Positions 18,267 through 27,400 of a stretch of DNA of 64,000 bases are shown here, one piece after another. The position numbers and the translations under genes are program-made. The stretch covers positions 1,798,001-1,862,000 of the forward strand of contig OZ271839.1 in NCBI GenBank assembly GCA_965601825.1, read 5' to 3'. Numbering within the stretch: position 1 is the first letter of the stretch; every line of letters begins with the position of its first letter. Source of the DNA: HXMU1420-13 sp965601825 (GTDB lineage Bacteria > Bacteroidota > Rhodothermia > Balneolales > Balneolaceae). The notes beneath the pieces were generated by a model, which was not told where the DNA came from, did no database searches, and worked only from the letters and a program-made list of their open reading frames with translations.

Positions 18267-20165
18267 TTGGCTGGATTTAGATCATTAAATAATAAGCTTC
18301 TTCTAAGACAGATTAGAAAGTACGTTGGATCAGTAGATTATCTGCCGCCAGAACTATATCCATTATTTGAAGCTATTAGCCAATCTTATGGTCATTATGA
18401 TAGCGATCGTGAATTGTTAGAACGGGCCATGGATTTAAGCTCGGAGGAGCTTCAATCTTCAAATAAAAGACTACGACAAGAACTAGATCTTCAATCTCAG
18501 GTTATTCAGAAATTGAAAAATTCGTTGGGTACGCTTGAGGTTGATGATGTGCATTGGGATTCTACCGATTTGAAGAAAGTTGCTGAGTTCATAACACAAG
18601 AAATTGAACTTAGAAAAGAAGCTGAGACTGCACTGCGATATAGTCGACAAGCTTATAAAACATTAGTTGAAACGGCGCCGGATATTATTTATCGGGTTAA
18701 TAAAGAAGGCTATTTCACCTATGTAAATCCCATTGGATTTCAGATTTCTGGCTTATCAGAAGATGAAGTTTATAATATGCGCTACATTGATGTAGTTGAT
18801 GATGCTTTTAAAAAGAGAATTGGCTCCTTTTATATAAAGCAAGTTAGAGATGGTATACAGTCAACCTATATGGAGTTTCCATTAGTTAATAGATGGAATC
18901 GGGATATTTGGGTAGGGCAAAAAGTACAATTAGTTTATAAAGATGGGGAATACGATGGAGTGCTTGCTATTGCCCGTGATATCACTGAGATCAGAAAAAT
19001 CAGAGAGGATCTCAAAAAAGCAAAAGTAGAGGCAGAGGCCTCATCAAAGGCAAAAGAAGCATTTCTGGCAAATATGAGTCATGAAATTCGTACTCCAATG
19101 AATGCCATTGTAGGGATGTCTAAACTTCTCAAACAGACTGAGATTAATGCAGAACAAGCAAAATATTTAAATGCGATTTCAACATCATCTTCCAATCTTA
19201 TTGTACTGATAAACGATATCCTTGACCTATCGAAAATTGAATCTGGAAAACTAGAGTTAGAGAAACTGGGATTCAGCTTAAATGATTTGATTGAAAGCTT
19301 GTATTACACACAGAAGATGCTCGCTGACAATAAGGGAATCGAATTTCACTACACCGTCGACTCTACAATACCAGAAGCTCTTTTTGGGGATCCATATCGG
19401 TTAAATCAAATTCTAACAAACCTAATTAATAACGCTATAAAGTTTACGAATAGCGGAAGAGTAGAATTATCGGTTCAACATGAAAGTTCGAACGACGATA
19501 TTTCATTTTTACACTTTAAAATTAAAGACACAGGCATTGGGATAGCGGAAGAAAAACTGAAGGATATATTTGATGTGTTTTCACAGGCAGACAATAGTAT
19601 CACCAGGAAATTTGGCGGTACGGGTTTAGGTCTTGCTATTACAAGACATCTTGTAAAATTGATGGATGGAGAAATTGATGTAGAGAGCACCAAAGGTACT
19701 GGAACTGAGTTCAAAGTTGTTATTCCGCTACAGGTTTCTGATAAGATTGATATTAAAGTTGAAGAGAAAATAGACTCTGAACTCGTTGATTTACAGGGTA
19801 TAAAACTACTTCTTGTTGAAGACAACAGAATTAACCGAATGCTCGCTTTTTCATTATTGAATAAATGGGGGGTTAATTACGACTGGGCTGAACATGGTGA
19901 GGATGCCATAAAATTATTGCAAGATAATTCTTACGATTTAATCTTAATGGATATGCAGATGCCGATTATGGATGGTCTTGAAACGACTGAAAAAATCAGG
20001 AAAGAAATGCATTTGGATATCCCGATCATTGCATTTACTGCGAATGCATTTAAAGATGACGCCCAAAAATGTATTGAAAGTGGAATGAATGATGTAGTAA
20101 CTAAACCATTCGAGCCATCTATTCTTTACAACAAAATATTGAAGCAATTATATCAGAGGATATAA
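18267..20165 (+). CDS. PAS-domain hybrid sensor histidine kinase with receiver
   Basis: A 632-residue soluble hybrid kinase with no membrane segment. Domains in order: N-terminal helical region (1-125, coiled coil about 58-90), PAS (about 127-240), HisKA with His272 in ANMSHEIRTPMN, HATPase with NQILTNLINNAIKF, DTGIGI and FGGTGLGLAI, and a receiver (about 512-630) with VEDN, phospho-acceptor Asp562 in LILMDMQMP and the KPF lysine. The start is TTG at 18267, four bases after the FIST stop; no nearby ATG fits, and coupling would explain the weak start. FIST is the likely input, and no separate output regulator is adjacent, so phosphotransfer partners lie elsewhere. Confidence 0.9.
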   Translation: MAGFRSLNNKLLLRQIRKYVGSVDYLPPELYPLFEAISQSYGHYDSDRELLERAMDLSSEELQSSNKRLRQELDLQSQVIQKLKNSLGTLEVDDVHWDSTDLKKVAEFITQEIELRKEAETALRYSRQAYKTLVETAPDIIYRVNKEGYFTYVNPIGFQISGLSEDEVYNMRYIDVVDDAFKKRIGSFYIKQVRDGIQSTYMEFPLVNRWNRDIWVGQKVQLVYKDGEYDGVLAIARDITEIRKIREDLKKAKVEAEASSKAKEAFLANMSHEIRTPMNAIVGMSKLLKQTEINAEQAKYLNAISTSSSNLIVLINDILDLSKIESGKLELEKLGFSLNDLIESLYYTQKMLADNKGIEFHYTVDSTIPEALFGDPYRLNQILTNLINNAIKFTNSGRVELSVQHESSNDDISFLHFKIKDTGIGIAEEKLKDIFDVFSQADNSITRKFGGTGLGLAITRHLVKLMDGEIDVESTKGTGTEFKVVIPLQVSDKIDIKVEEKIDSELVDLQGIKLLLVEDNRINRMLAFSLLNKWGVNYDWAEHGEDAIKLLQDNSYDLILMDMQMPIMDGLETTEKIRKEMHLDIPIIAFTANAFKDDAQKCIESGMNDVVTKPFEPSILYNKILKQLYQRI

Positions 20166-20188
20166 AAAAGGGTACACTTGGTACCCTT
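20164..20188 (-). terminator. Terminator of recA, possibly bidirectional
   Basis: AAGGGTAC (20168-20175) and GTACCCTT (20181-20188) form a perfect 8-base stem with a five-base loop. On the minus strand a run of T follows the stem, so it ends recA transcription. It overlaps the end of the convergent kinase gene region and may also stop that transcript. Confidence 0.85.
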
Positions 20189-20193
20189 AAAAT

Positions 20194-21231
20194 TTATTCT
20201 GCTACTGCAACCGGAACTTCTTCAACCGGTTTTTCTTCTACAATACCATTCAATTGATTTCGAACTTGCTGCTCTATAGAATCACATAGCGTTGGATCCT
20301 CCTCTAAGAACTGCATAGCTGAATCGGCACCCTGGCCAATAGGCTCTCCATTATATCGGAACCAACTACCTCGTTTTTGAATGATATCGAATTCGACCGC
20401 TAAGTCAAGAATTTCTGATACTCTGGAAATACCCTTGCCATACATGATATTGAACTCCACAACTTTAAACGGCGGGGCTACTTTGTTTTTTGCCACTTTC
20501 ACTTTCGTGCGGTTTCCAATTACTTCATCCGCTTTTTTGATAGAACCAATTCTGCGAATATCTAAACGAACTGAAGAGTAAAACTTAAGTGCACGACCAC
20601 CAGTTGTAGTTTCAGGGTTGCCAAACATCACACCAATCTTTTCACGTACCTGATTGATAAAAATACAAGCTGTATCAGTTTTGTTTACCACACCTGTAAT
20701 TTTCCTTAGTGCTTGAGACATCAGTCTAGCTTGCAGACCCATATGAGAGTCGCCCATTTCACCTTCGAGTTCTGCTCTTGGTACTAACGCTGCTACTGAG
20801 TCAACTACAATTACATCAAGCGCCCCAGATCGAATGAGTGTCTCTGTAATTTCAAGAGCTTGTTCACCGCTATCAGGTTGAGATACCAGTAACTCTTCCG
20901 TGTTAATACCTAATGCTTTTGCATATCGAGGATCGAATGCGTGTTCTGCATCAATAAATGCTGCATAACCACCATTTTTTTGAGCTTGTGCAATTACCTG
21001 AAGGGCAAGAGTTGTTTTACCACTCGCTTCCGGTCCATAAATCTCTGTGATTCTTCCTCTTGGTACACCTTGCACTCCTAATGCATAGTCTACCATGATA
21101 GAGCCAGTTGAAATAACATCCACATCTTTTGATGCATCATCACCTAACTTCATGATGGTGCCTTTACCGTGTTGTTTTTCAATTTGCCCAACGGCAATGT
21201 CTAGTGCTTTTAATTTATTATCGTCAGCCAT
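20194..21231 (-). CDS. recA: Recombinase RecA
   Basis: RecA catalyses homologous strand exchange and serves as SOS coprotease. The 345-residue product has Walker A GPEASGKTT at 66-74, Walker B in VIVVDSVAAL, the L1/L2 DNA-binding loops (DSHMGLQARLMSQALRK and FGNPETTTGGRALKFY) and an acidic, proline/valine-rich tail. The gene stands alone with its own terminator. No recognisable SOS box was found in the 117 bases upstream. Confidence 0.97.
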   Translation of the reverse strand: MADDNKLKALDIAVGQIEKQHGKGTIMKLGDDASKDVDVISTGSIMVDYALGVQGVPRGRITEIYGPEASGKTTLALQVIAQAQKNGGYAAFIDAEHAFDPRYAKALGINTEELLVSQPDSGEQALEITETLIRSGALDVIVVDSVAALVPRAELEGEMGDSHMGLQARLMSQALRKITGVVNKTDTACIFINQVREKIGVMFGNPETTTGGRALKFYSSVRLDIRRIGSIKKADEVIGNRTKVKVAKNKVAPPFKVVEFNIMYGKGISRVSEILDLAVEFDIIQKRGSWFRYNGEPIGQGADSAMQFLEEDPTLCDSIEQQVRNQLNGIVEEKPVEEVPVAVAE

Positions 21232-21348
21232 AAGATTCTTTTATTTGAGTTTGACCGAAATTACAAGTGAAAGGTGTCAGTCTGTGTCACTGTTTGAACG
21301 GTCTTAATATATGTTCGATATATGTAAGACTCAATAGAAAGTTATTCC

Positions 21349-22536
21349 TTACAAAATATTTTCAATTGATTTTTTCAGCTCAAACATTGCTGCTTCTATC
21401 TGAGCTTCGGTTGTGTAAGGTGCTGATCCAAAGCGTAAAATCTGGTTTCTGGCATCAGTAAACACATCTCTTGAAAGTAGGTCAGCTCTTAATTCTCTTG
21501 CTTTTGGAGAGGTTAAAGATAGAAAGCCACCATTTCTTGTTAATGGCTCATTGTGTGTCAATTTTATTTTCTCAGGATCAAAATTCATCTCAAGAAATAA
21601 CTTTCTAAGCAATTCAACCTGAGAGGCATATTGTTTTCGTAGCACTTCGGGTGTTAATCCTTGATCTTGGAAGAACTCAACTACTTTAGCTGCTCTAAAT
21701 TGAGAAGAGGGATCATAAGTTGCGCTTGCGAATCTCTGATCTGAGTGATCATAGGCAACCGGATCATTATTTCGCGGATGCTCTAAGGTGCTAAATGCTG
21801 CAAACCAACCAGTTATTACCGGGCGCAATTCACAATCTTTTGGAAATCTTAGGAAGCAATTAGCCTCGCCCCACTGTAGATATTTATAACCGCCAATCAT
21901 GATAAAACAGTCTTCCAATCCAGCATCTCTTATTGACAGAGGAACTACATTTGTACCATGGTAATCATCAATAATTACAGGAATCGAATGTTCTCTCGCT
22001 GCTGCCGCAATTTCAGTTAAATGCGTATTAATGAGACTTGTTTCAAAGTATACTCGTGATAACATTACTGCTGAAGTACGATGATCCATCTCAGCAATAA
22101 TTCTGTTTGCAAAATCTTCATCAGGATCAATCGGAACTCTAACAACTTCCAATCCTTCTTCTTCCATTCGCTTTAGCTGACGGAACATTGAATGGAATTC
22201 AGAATCTGTGCTTACGACTTTTGGTTTATTTTTTAAGTCGAAGCTGCTCATCAAACTAACCATTAGGAAATGAGTGCTTTCCTCTCGGCAATAAAATCCA
22301 TCTGGATCATCATAAAAGTCACGCAGATAGTTTCTTAAAATCTCTGTTTTCTCAAAACTAGCACCCCATTTTTTATCTACATCTCGTGCACAAATATCGA
22401 AATATTCGGTTTGTCCATCCCTAGCTACATCCGGCCAAGCTTGGTGCGAATGACCGGTAAAAAGAAGTCTATTTGCGACATCAAATCTTGAATAGTGAGG
22501 TTGTAAACGTTTTGCTAACTGATCGATTTCTGACAT
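21349..22536 (-). CDS. kynU: Kynureninase-like PLP enzyme
   Basis: Kynureninase cleaves kynurenine to anthranilate and alanine. The 395-residue fold-type I PLP enzyme has VIIDDYHG (Asp190/191 for the pyridine nitrogen) and IGGYKYLQWG with the Schiff-base Lys218. The N-terminal TGHSHQAWPDVARDG replaces the more familiar NGNSLG-type text, so it is a divergent member. The assignment rests on fold plus its position 10 bases after tryptophan dioxygenase in the same direction. No kynurenine formamidase or 3-monooxygenase is adjacent. A related desulfurase or cleavage activity cannot be excluded. Confidence 0.75.
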   Translation of the reverse strand: MSEIDQLAKRLQPHYSRFDVANRLLFTGHSHQAWPDVARDGQTEYFDICARDVDKKWGASFEKTEILRNYLRDFYDDPDGFYCREESTHFLMVSLMSSFDLKNKPKVVSTDSEFHSMFRQLKRMEEEGLEVVRVPIDPDEDFANRIIAEMDHRTSAVMLSRVYFETSLINTHLTEIAAAAREHSIPVIIDDYHGTNVVPLSIRDAGLEDCFIMIGGYKYLQWGEANCFLRFPKDCELRPVITGWFAAFSTLEHPRNNDPVAYDHSDQRFASATYDPSSQFRAAKVVEFFQDQGLTPEVLRKQYASQVELLRKLFLEMNFDPEKIKLTHNEPLTRNGGFLSLTSPKARELRADLLSRDVFTDARNQILRFGSAPYTTEAQIEAAMFELKKSIENIL

Positions 22537-22546
22537 AAATGTAATT

Positions 22547-23326
22547 CTAAAATTCTGTTCTTATAGCCCAAAGATCCGGGAAAATAGCATGACTGACCGT
22601 CTTTTGTAGATACGCAACCCCATCGGATCCACCAGTACCTTTCTTTCTGCCGATGGTACGTTCAACCATTTTAACATGGCGGTAGCGCCATTCCTGTAAA
22701 CCTTCGTCGAAATCAACTAAAAGCTCACATAATAACGCCGCTTCAGGATCATTCTTCATCACAGTAACAAGCTGTTTCTGAATATCTTTTGAAGGATTGA
22801 ATATCAGGCCAATTTCATTTTCTCGCTTTGGCTGAACTGTGAATCCTTTTTTTGTGAGATACATTCCAAAGCTTTCCCAAATTGTATTTTCATCCATCTT
22901 TTTTTGAAGCATCGAAACTGTTTTATCATCACCTTCATGGATTTTCAGCATCATCGGTAATCGAAGACCACATGCAATTTCTAACTCTCTAAACTGAACT
23001 GATTGAAAACCGGTTGACTGCCCCAAAAAAGAACGAAAGCTGTTAAACTCTAATGGTGTCATTGTCTCAAGAATATCCACCTGAGAAACGAGTGTTTTCA
23101 TAATGGTTAAAACACGACGTAAAGTTTTAACAGATGTCCATGTATTACCAGATTCAAGTTCAGCTCTAAGCTTGCTGAACTCATGTAGAATTTGTTTGAA
23201 CCAAAGTTCATAAGTTTGATGAATAATGATGAAAAGCATTTCATCATGTTCATTTGGTTCTGACTTAAGCTCCTGTAGCTCAAGCAATTCATCAACTTTT
23301 AGATAGCTTGTGTATGTAATTTCCAT
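22547..23326 (-). CDS. kynA: Tryptophan 2,3-dioxygenase
   Basis: This heme enzyme opens the indole ring of L-tryptophan to give N-formylkynurenine. The 259-residue product has HDEMLFIIIHQTYELWFKQ with the distal His36, the proximal heme ligand His217 in WRYRHVKMVERTIG, and the substrate-gating GTGGS at 230-234. It is first in a two-gene unit with kynU and diverges from the BadF-type kinase, with promoters in a gap of 57 bases. Confidence 0.94.
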   Translation of the reverse strand: MEITYTSYLKVDELLELQELKSEPNEHDEMLFIIIHQTYELWFKQILHEFSKLRAELESGNTWTSVKTLRRVLTIMKTLVSQVDILETMTPLEFNSFRSFLGQSTGFQSVQFRELEIACGLRLPMMLKIHEGDDKTVSMLQKKMDENTIWESFGMYLTKKGFTVQPKRENEIGLIFNPSKDIQKQLVTVMKNDPEAALLCELLVDFDEGLQEWRYRHVKMVERTIGRKKGTGGSDGVAYLQKTVSHAIFPDLWAIRTEF

Positions 23327-23383
23327 TTATTCCTCCAACAGGTGAATGATAGTCAGAATATTAATTATCTTCGAAGAAAAAGA

Positions 23384-24241
23384 ATGAGCATAATTATAGC
23401 AGACGGTGGAGCTACTTCTACTACGTGGGCAGAGCTTAAAGGAGGGGAAGAGCAAATTGTTCGAACTTCCGGTATCAATCCTTTTCTTAAAGTTGATGCA
23501 GAAATTGAGACCGTAATCTATGATGAATTGGGTATGCTGCTAAATACTTCGATTGTAGATAAAGTGCTATTCTACGGTGCAGGTTGTGGTGATTTTCAAA
23601 GAGCTAATCGAGTAAAAAAGATTCTGTCTGAAGCATTCAGAAATGCCGAAATCATAATTAAAACTGATATTGAAGGTGCCGGAATTTCGTTATTTGGAAA
23701 CTCCACCGGCATAGTAGGGATTTCAGGCACCGGATCAAGTGCAGGTTTTATGAACCAGGGCATACTTGTTGATATAATGCCATCAAAACCTTACCCGGAA
23801 GGGGATTTTGGTTCCGGTTCTCATATTGGTTCTCTTATACTAAAAGACTTCTATGCAGGACAGGCCCCACAAGAAATTAAGCAGCTAATTCAATCAAGAC
23901 GGCGATTATCTCTCGACCAGCTTTTTGTTTTATTTCAGGATCCTACAAAATCTAAGATGATTGCCTCAAAAGTATTAACTGATGTTGTCACTTCTAGTGA
24001 ATTTGACAAACCAATGCATCAAGAATATTTAAAACGATTAGTATTTGAGTCGTTGGATCCATTTTTCAAACAATTGAAATCACATTTTAAAAATGCCTTG
24101 GCCAACCAATCAATTCGATTTGTAGGTGGAACAGTTGCTGCTTTTGATGATTATTTCCGGGAATTCTTTAGGCAAAAGGGACTGCTGATTGATGAGATTC
24201 AGCGTAATCCAATTCATGGGTTGATCAGACACCATACATAA
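23384..24241 (+). CDS. BadF/BadG-type ATPase, N-acetylglucosamine-kinase-like
   Basis: An ASKHA-fold sugar kinase-like protein of about 285 residues. The phosphate-1 motif is IIADGGATSTTW at the N-terminus, the phosphate-2-like region is VGISGTGSSAGFM, and the adenosine-type motif is RFVGGTVAAF near the C-terminus. Close relatives in Bacteroidota are annotated as N-acetylglucosamine or glucosamine kinases acting in amino-sugar recycling; the substrate here is inferred only. I chose ATG 23384, which begins right before the motif and has a purine-rich leader, over the GTG at 23342. TatD follows two bases after the stop. Confidence 0.8.
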   Translation: MSIIIADGGATSTTWAELKGGEEQIVRTSGINPFLKVDAEIETVIYDELGMLLNTSIVDKVLFYGAGCGDFQRANRVKKILSEAFRNAEIIIKTDIEGAGISLFGNSTGIVGISGTGSSAGFMNQGILVDIMPSKPYPEGDFGSGSHIGSLILKDFYAGQAPQEIKQLIQSRRRLSLDQLFVLFQDPTKSKMIASKVLTDVVTSSEFDKPMHQEYLKRLVFESLDPFFKQLKSHFKNALANQSIRFVGGTVAAFDDYFREFFRQKGLLIDEIQRNPIHGLIRHHT

Positions 24242-24243
24242 AA

Positions 24244-25005
24244 ATGATCGATACTCATTCTCACATTTATTTACCACATTTTGAGGAAGACCTGGATGAA
24301 GTTTTAAATCGAGCTGTTGAAGTTGGTATCACTGATATATGCATGCCTGCAATCGACTTTTCATCTACTAATCAGATGGAAAAGCTTAAACATCCAAAAA
24401 TTAATTTCTATAAAATGGCGGGCTTACATCCGGCCGATGTAAAAGAGCTCCCTAAGGACTTTGAAACTAAATTAGCAGAACTATGCAGTACAGATGAATT
24501 TTATGGAGTTGGAGAAACCGGGCTTGATTATTACTGGAGCACCGAATTTATTGATCAGCAAAAACAATCCTTACAGACCCATTGTAGAGTAGCAAAAGAA
24601 GTCAATAAACCAATTATTTTACATAACAGGGAAAGCACTGAAGATTTGCTGAAAATCATCGAATCAGAACAAGATGGACGTTTATCAGGAATCTGGCATT
24701 GTTTTAATGGGTCGGTAGAAGAAGGCAAAAAAGCAATCGATTTAGGACTTCATCTTGGGATTGGTGGTGTTGTGACTTTCAAAAATGGCGGAGTTGATAA
24801 AACAGTTGCAGAATTACCTTTAGATAAAATGGTTTTAGAAACCGATGCTCCTTATTTGTCCCCTACACCAAAAAGAGGGAAACGAAACGAACCCTCTTTT
24901 ATGAACTTCACTGCAACTCGATTATCTGATATATTCGATTTAGATCTTGATGATCTAATCGCCAAAACGAGTGCAACAGCTCGGCAATTATTTAAAATCG
25001 ATTAA
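24244..25005 (+). CDS. TatD-family metal-dependent hydrolase
   Basis: TatD enzymes are TIM-barrel metal-dependent DNases or exonucleases. The 253-residue product has the metal-binding H-x-H at residues 4-8 (IDTHSHIYLPHF), GVGETGLDYYW with the bridging Glu, ILHNRES, WHCFNGS, and LETDAPYLSP with the catalytic Asp. It sits in an operon with the kinase-like gene, and its end lies one base from the convergent S41 peptidase gene. Confidence 0.92.
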   Translation: MIDTHSHIYLPHFEEDLDEVLNRAVEVGITDICMPAIDFSSTNQMEKLKHPKINFYKMAGLHPADVKELPKDFETKLAELCSTDEFYGVGETGLDYYWSTEFIDQQKQSLQTHCRVAKEVNKPIILHNRESTEDLLKIIESEQDGRLSGIWHCFNGSVEEGKKAIDLGLHLGIGGVVTFKNGGVDKTVAELPLDKMVLETDAPYLSPTPKRGKRNEPSFMNFTATRLSDIFDLDLDDLIAKTSATARQLFKID

Positions 25006-25006
25006 A

Positions 25007-26281
25007 TTATTGATTAACAATCAAAATTGGAGCTGGTTCTTCTTGCACAAGTGTTGGTTTTGTAGCCAGAGACTTAGTAATAGCATCACAGCCACCTGTG
25101 CTACCTGTTTCTAAATACTCGATCGCAGCTGCAAAAAGGCTCTCTTCCTGGTCCCCAAACCCTTTGTTGATATTATCACAGGCAGTAAAATCCGGTTCAA
25201 TTCCATTGAAAAAATCACCTTCATCAATACTATTAGTGAACCGGAAACTTATTAAAGTATACACTTCTGATTCATCAATGCTATACCAACTATATGATCC
25301 AACCGGTTTTCCATAAGTATTTCCAACTCCAATGTGAGTTACATTCATCAAAGGTTTAAATCCATTTAGAATAAGTTCACTAGCTGACGCCGTACCGTTT
25401 GTTGTCAAAACAATTAATTCATCTAAGTTCAAGAGTCCATTTTTATTTAGACTCGAGCTGCTATTTTCTTCTGTCCTGTCAATATTATGAACGTATTTAA
25501 ATAATGGTTTCCCGACATCATCAGCCTGTAGTATATATTCTGCAAGATAATTTGCTACTGAAAGGCGACCACCGCCATTATATCTCATATCAAGAATTAA
25601 TCGATCGATAGAGGCACTTTGAAATTCCATAAATGCCTGATCTAATTGAGGTGTGGCAGGATTTATAAAATTATTGAATACCAAGTATCCGATTGTTTCA
25701 GTGCCGAGCTCAAAAGTATCTGAATAGAGAACGGGATTAATTGTTACCAATCCTTTTGATATTTCGTATTCAGTTCGATTTCCATCATGGTCTTCAATTA
25801 AAAAAGTTTGCGTGAATCCTGACTCATCGGGACCTAGTGCTCCTGCCCAGTCAGTAATCGTTTGTACATTTCGACCATCAATTTCGAGAAGTTTCCAGCC
25901 TCGTTCTACTCCGGCTCTGCCAAATGGACCATCGTCATACGTGTATCGGAAGCGAAGATTATTGTCGTCATCCCAACCATAAGAAAAACCATATCCCAAA
26001 TAAGTTCCTTCATTGTAATATGACTGGAATTGATTTGCGTCAGAGATGCCGCTCCAAATATCAAGGGATGAATATTTAGCCATTTGCAAGAGCTCATAGG
26101 GTGATTCAAAATCGGATGCTTTTATATTAGCTGGAATTTCTGCATTCCATAAATACCAATATTCCATAAGCCCAAGCATTCGCTCATTATCTTCGATATT
26201 TGGGTTGTTGTTTCCATTATTTAAGCTGCAATTCGCTAGAAAAAACAATGATATAGCTAATAATGATAAATGAGAACGCAT
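25007..26281 (-). CDS. S41-family peptidase, lipoprotein
   Basis: A 424-residue exported serine peptidase of the C-terminal-processing/tricorn type. It has a lipoprotein signal (SLLAISLFFLANCS, Cys18), an N-terminal helical region, a PDZ-like section (about 115-165, with AGVERGWKLLEIDGRNV) and the S41 catalytic domain with LILDMRYNGGGRL and TASASE around residues 297-302. The C-terminal 40 residues after the domain are low-complexity. It is probably anchored to the outer or inner membrane; the substrate is unknown. Confidence 0.85.
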   Translation of the reverse strand: MRSHLSLLAISLFFLANCSLNNGNNNPNIEDNERMLGLMEYWYLWNAEIPANIKASDFESPYELLQMAKYSSLDIWSGISDANQFQSYYNEGTYLGYGFSYGWDDDNNLRFRYTYDDGPFGRAGVERGWKLLEIDGRNVQTITDWAGALGPDESGFTQTFLIEDHDGNRTEYEISKGLVTINPVLYSDTFELGTETIGYLVFNNFINPATPQLDQAFMEFQSASIDRLILDMRYNGGGRLSVANYLAEYILQADDVGKPLFKYVHNIDRTEENSSSSLNKNGLLNLDELIVLTTNGTASASELILNGFKPLMNVTHIGVGNTYGKPVGSYSWYSIDESEVYTLISFRFTNSIDEGDFFNGIEPDFTACDNINKGFGDQEESLFAAAIEYLETGSTGGCDAITKSLATKPTLVQEEPAPILIVNQ

Positions 26282-26368
26282 GTAAAATTTTTTTGAAGAG
26301 CTAACTATCTAATAAAAAGTATAAACTGATATGAATAGTAGTTTATTATTTCGAAGGAATAATATAAA

Positions 26369-26881
26369 TCAGTTAGAGAATTTAATCACCGTTCCGGTAA
26401 TCTCGATATCGGCATTACCGGGCGTGAATATATAAGTAAAAATGGATCCTGCAGCAATTGCTGCACTATCAGAACTTGGTTCTAATAAGGTGATTCCGGT
26501 TGCAATTATTGAACCCATTAGGGCAACCGATTTAATAAAAAGCATAAAAGAATTAGCCCCGGTATTTCGCATTGAAATCTGAAGATTTACAATTCCATCA
26601 CCACCTTTTGATTCTATAATTTCATTTAGTTGATCTGAAATATCCGTATCGGACTGAATTTCAATGACAGATGAAACTCCCCATTTCTTGAAATTCAATT
26701 CAAAATCTGATATCTCAGTATAGGTTTCGGAGTATAAAATTTCACCATTAGGCGCATAAATGGCAGACGATTGTGAAACGGGATAATCAAGACTATTTGC
26801 AGTTAAATTTACTTTAGTGCCAACTGAACAACCCAGAAAGCTGAAACTGATAAGAAAGATAATTAGCCTGTTACACCTCAT
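26369..26881 (-). CDS. Hypothetical lipoprotein, first of a pair
   Basis: I do not recognise a family. The 170-residue product has a lipoprotein signal with lipobox FLGC (Cys18). A middle section SKGGDGIVNLQISMRN is reminiscent of lipoproteins with short YbjQ-like or Imelysin-unrelated folds but is not diagnostic. A hydrophobic glycine/alanine-rich stretch spans about 120-150. It ends in a strand section (IEITGTVIKFS). It lies 11 bases downstream of another small lipoprotein gene, and both share a 'glycine-rich hydrophobic stretch then ITG/TFTV' ending, so they may be related or act together. Confidence 0.6.
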   Translation of the reverse strand: MRCNRLIIFLISFSFLGCSVGTKVNLTANSLDYPVSQSSAIYAPNGEILYSETYTEISDFELNFKKWGVSSVIEIQSDTDISDQLNEIIESKGGDGIVNLQISMRNTGANSFMLFIKSVALMGSIIATGITLLEPSSDSAAIAAGSIFTYIFTPGNADIEITGTVIKFSN

Positions 26882-26892
26882 AATTCAATGCA

Positions 26893-27357
26893 TTATTGAT
26901 CGCGATAAAGTACACTGGTTTGAGTGAATTTCTTCACTGTGAATGTCCCAACGTCGCTTTCTGATCCTGTTATTGCGGCGGCTATATTTCCAAAAATGAA
27001 TGCCCCAACTCTGATTCCGTGTTTAATTTCTAGTTGTATTTCCGTGTCGCCCATTAAGTAGGTTGGATCCGATTGAATTGCTTGAATAATGGTTGACTCC
27101 ATATTACCATAATAATATTCACCACCTGAAAGGGTGATACTTGTATTTTCATTCTCAGAATAAGTCTCCTCCTCAAATTCAAGTTCACTGAATCCTGTAA
27201 TTACATCTAATGTATCTAGTGAAGTTGATGATTCAATTTTACCCATATGAATAGGTTGTTCAATATCAGAGAAAGTGAGTGAGAAGTCATAAGTTTTGCA
27301 GGCTGTAAACAAGCAATATGATAGAATAACAGCTATAAAAACTTGTCTATGAATCAT
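26893..27357 (-). CDS. Hypothetical lipoprotein, second of a pair
   Basis: About 154 residues with a lipoprotein signal (VFIAVILSYCLFTAC). The family is not recognised. After an acidic, Ser/Thr-rich central part it has GIRVGAFIFGNIAAAITGSESDVGTFTVKKF, a hydrophobic glycine/alanine segment like that of the neighbouring gene. The ATG at 27357 is preferred to the ATG at 27408, which would overlap the upstream acetyltransferase and place 17 unneeded residues ahead of the signal peptide. Confidence 0.6.
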   Translation of the reverse strand: MIHRQVFIAVILSYCLFTACKTYDFSLTFSDIEQPIHMGKIESSTSLDTLDVITGFSELEFEEETYSENENTSITLSGGEYYYGNMESTIIQAIQSDPTYLMGDTEIQLEIKHGIRVGAFIFGNIAAAITGSESDVGTFTVKKFTQTSVLYRDQ

Positions 27358-27400
27358 GGTTGGTCGTTTTTCACTCAATATTTGACTTGAATAAAGCGAA

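Noticed and set aside
21296..21316. GAAC...GTTC dyad upstream of recA as an SOS box
   Set aside because: The half-sites are 13 bases apart, whereas Bacillus-type LexA boxes (CGAAC-N4-GTTCG) need four; the E. coli CTG-N10-CAG form is not present either.
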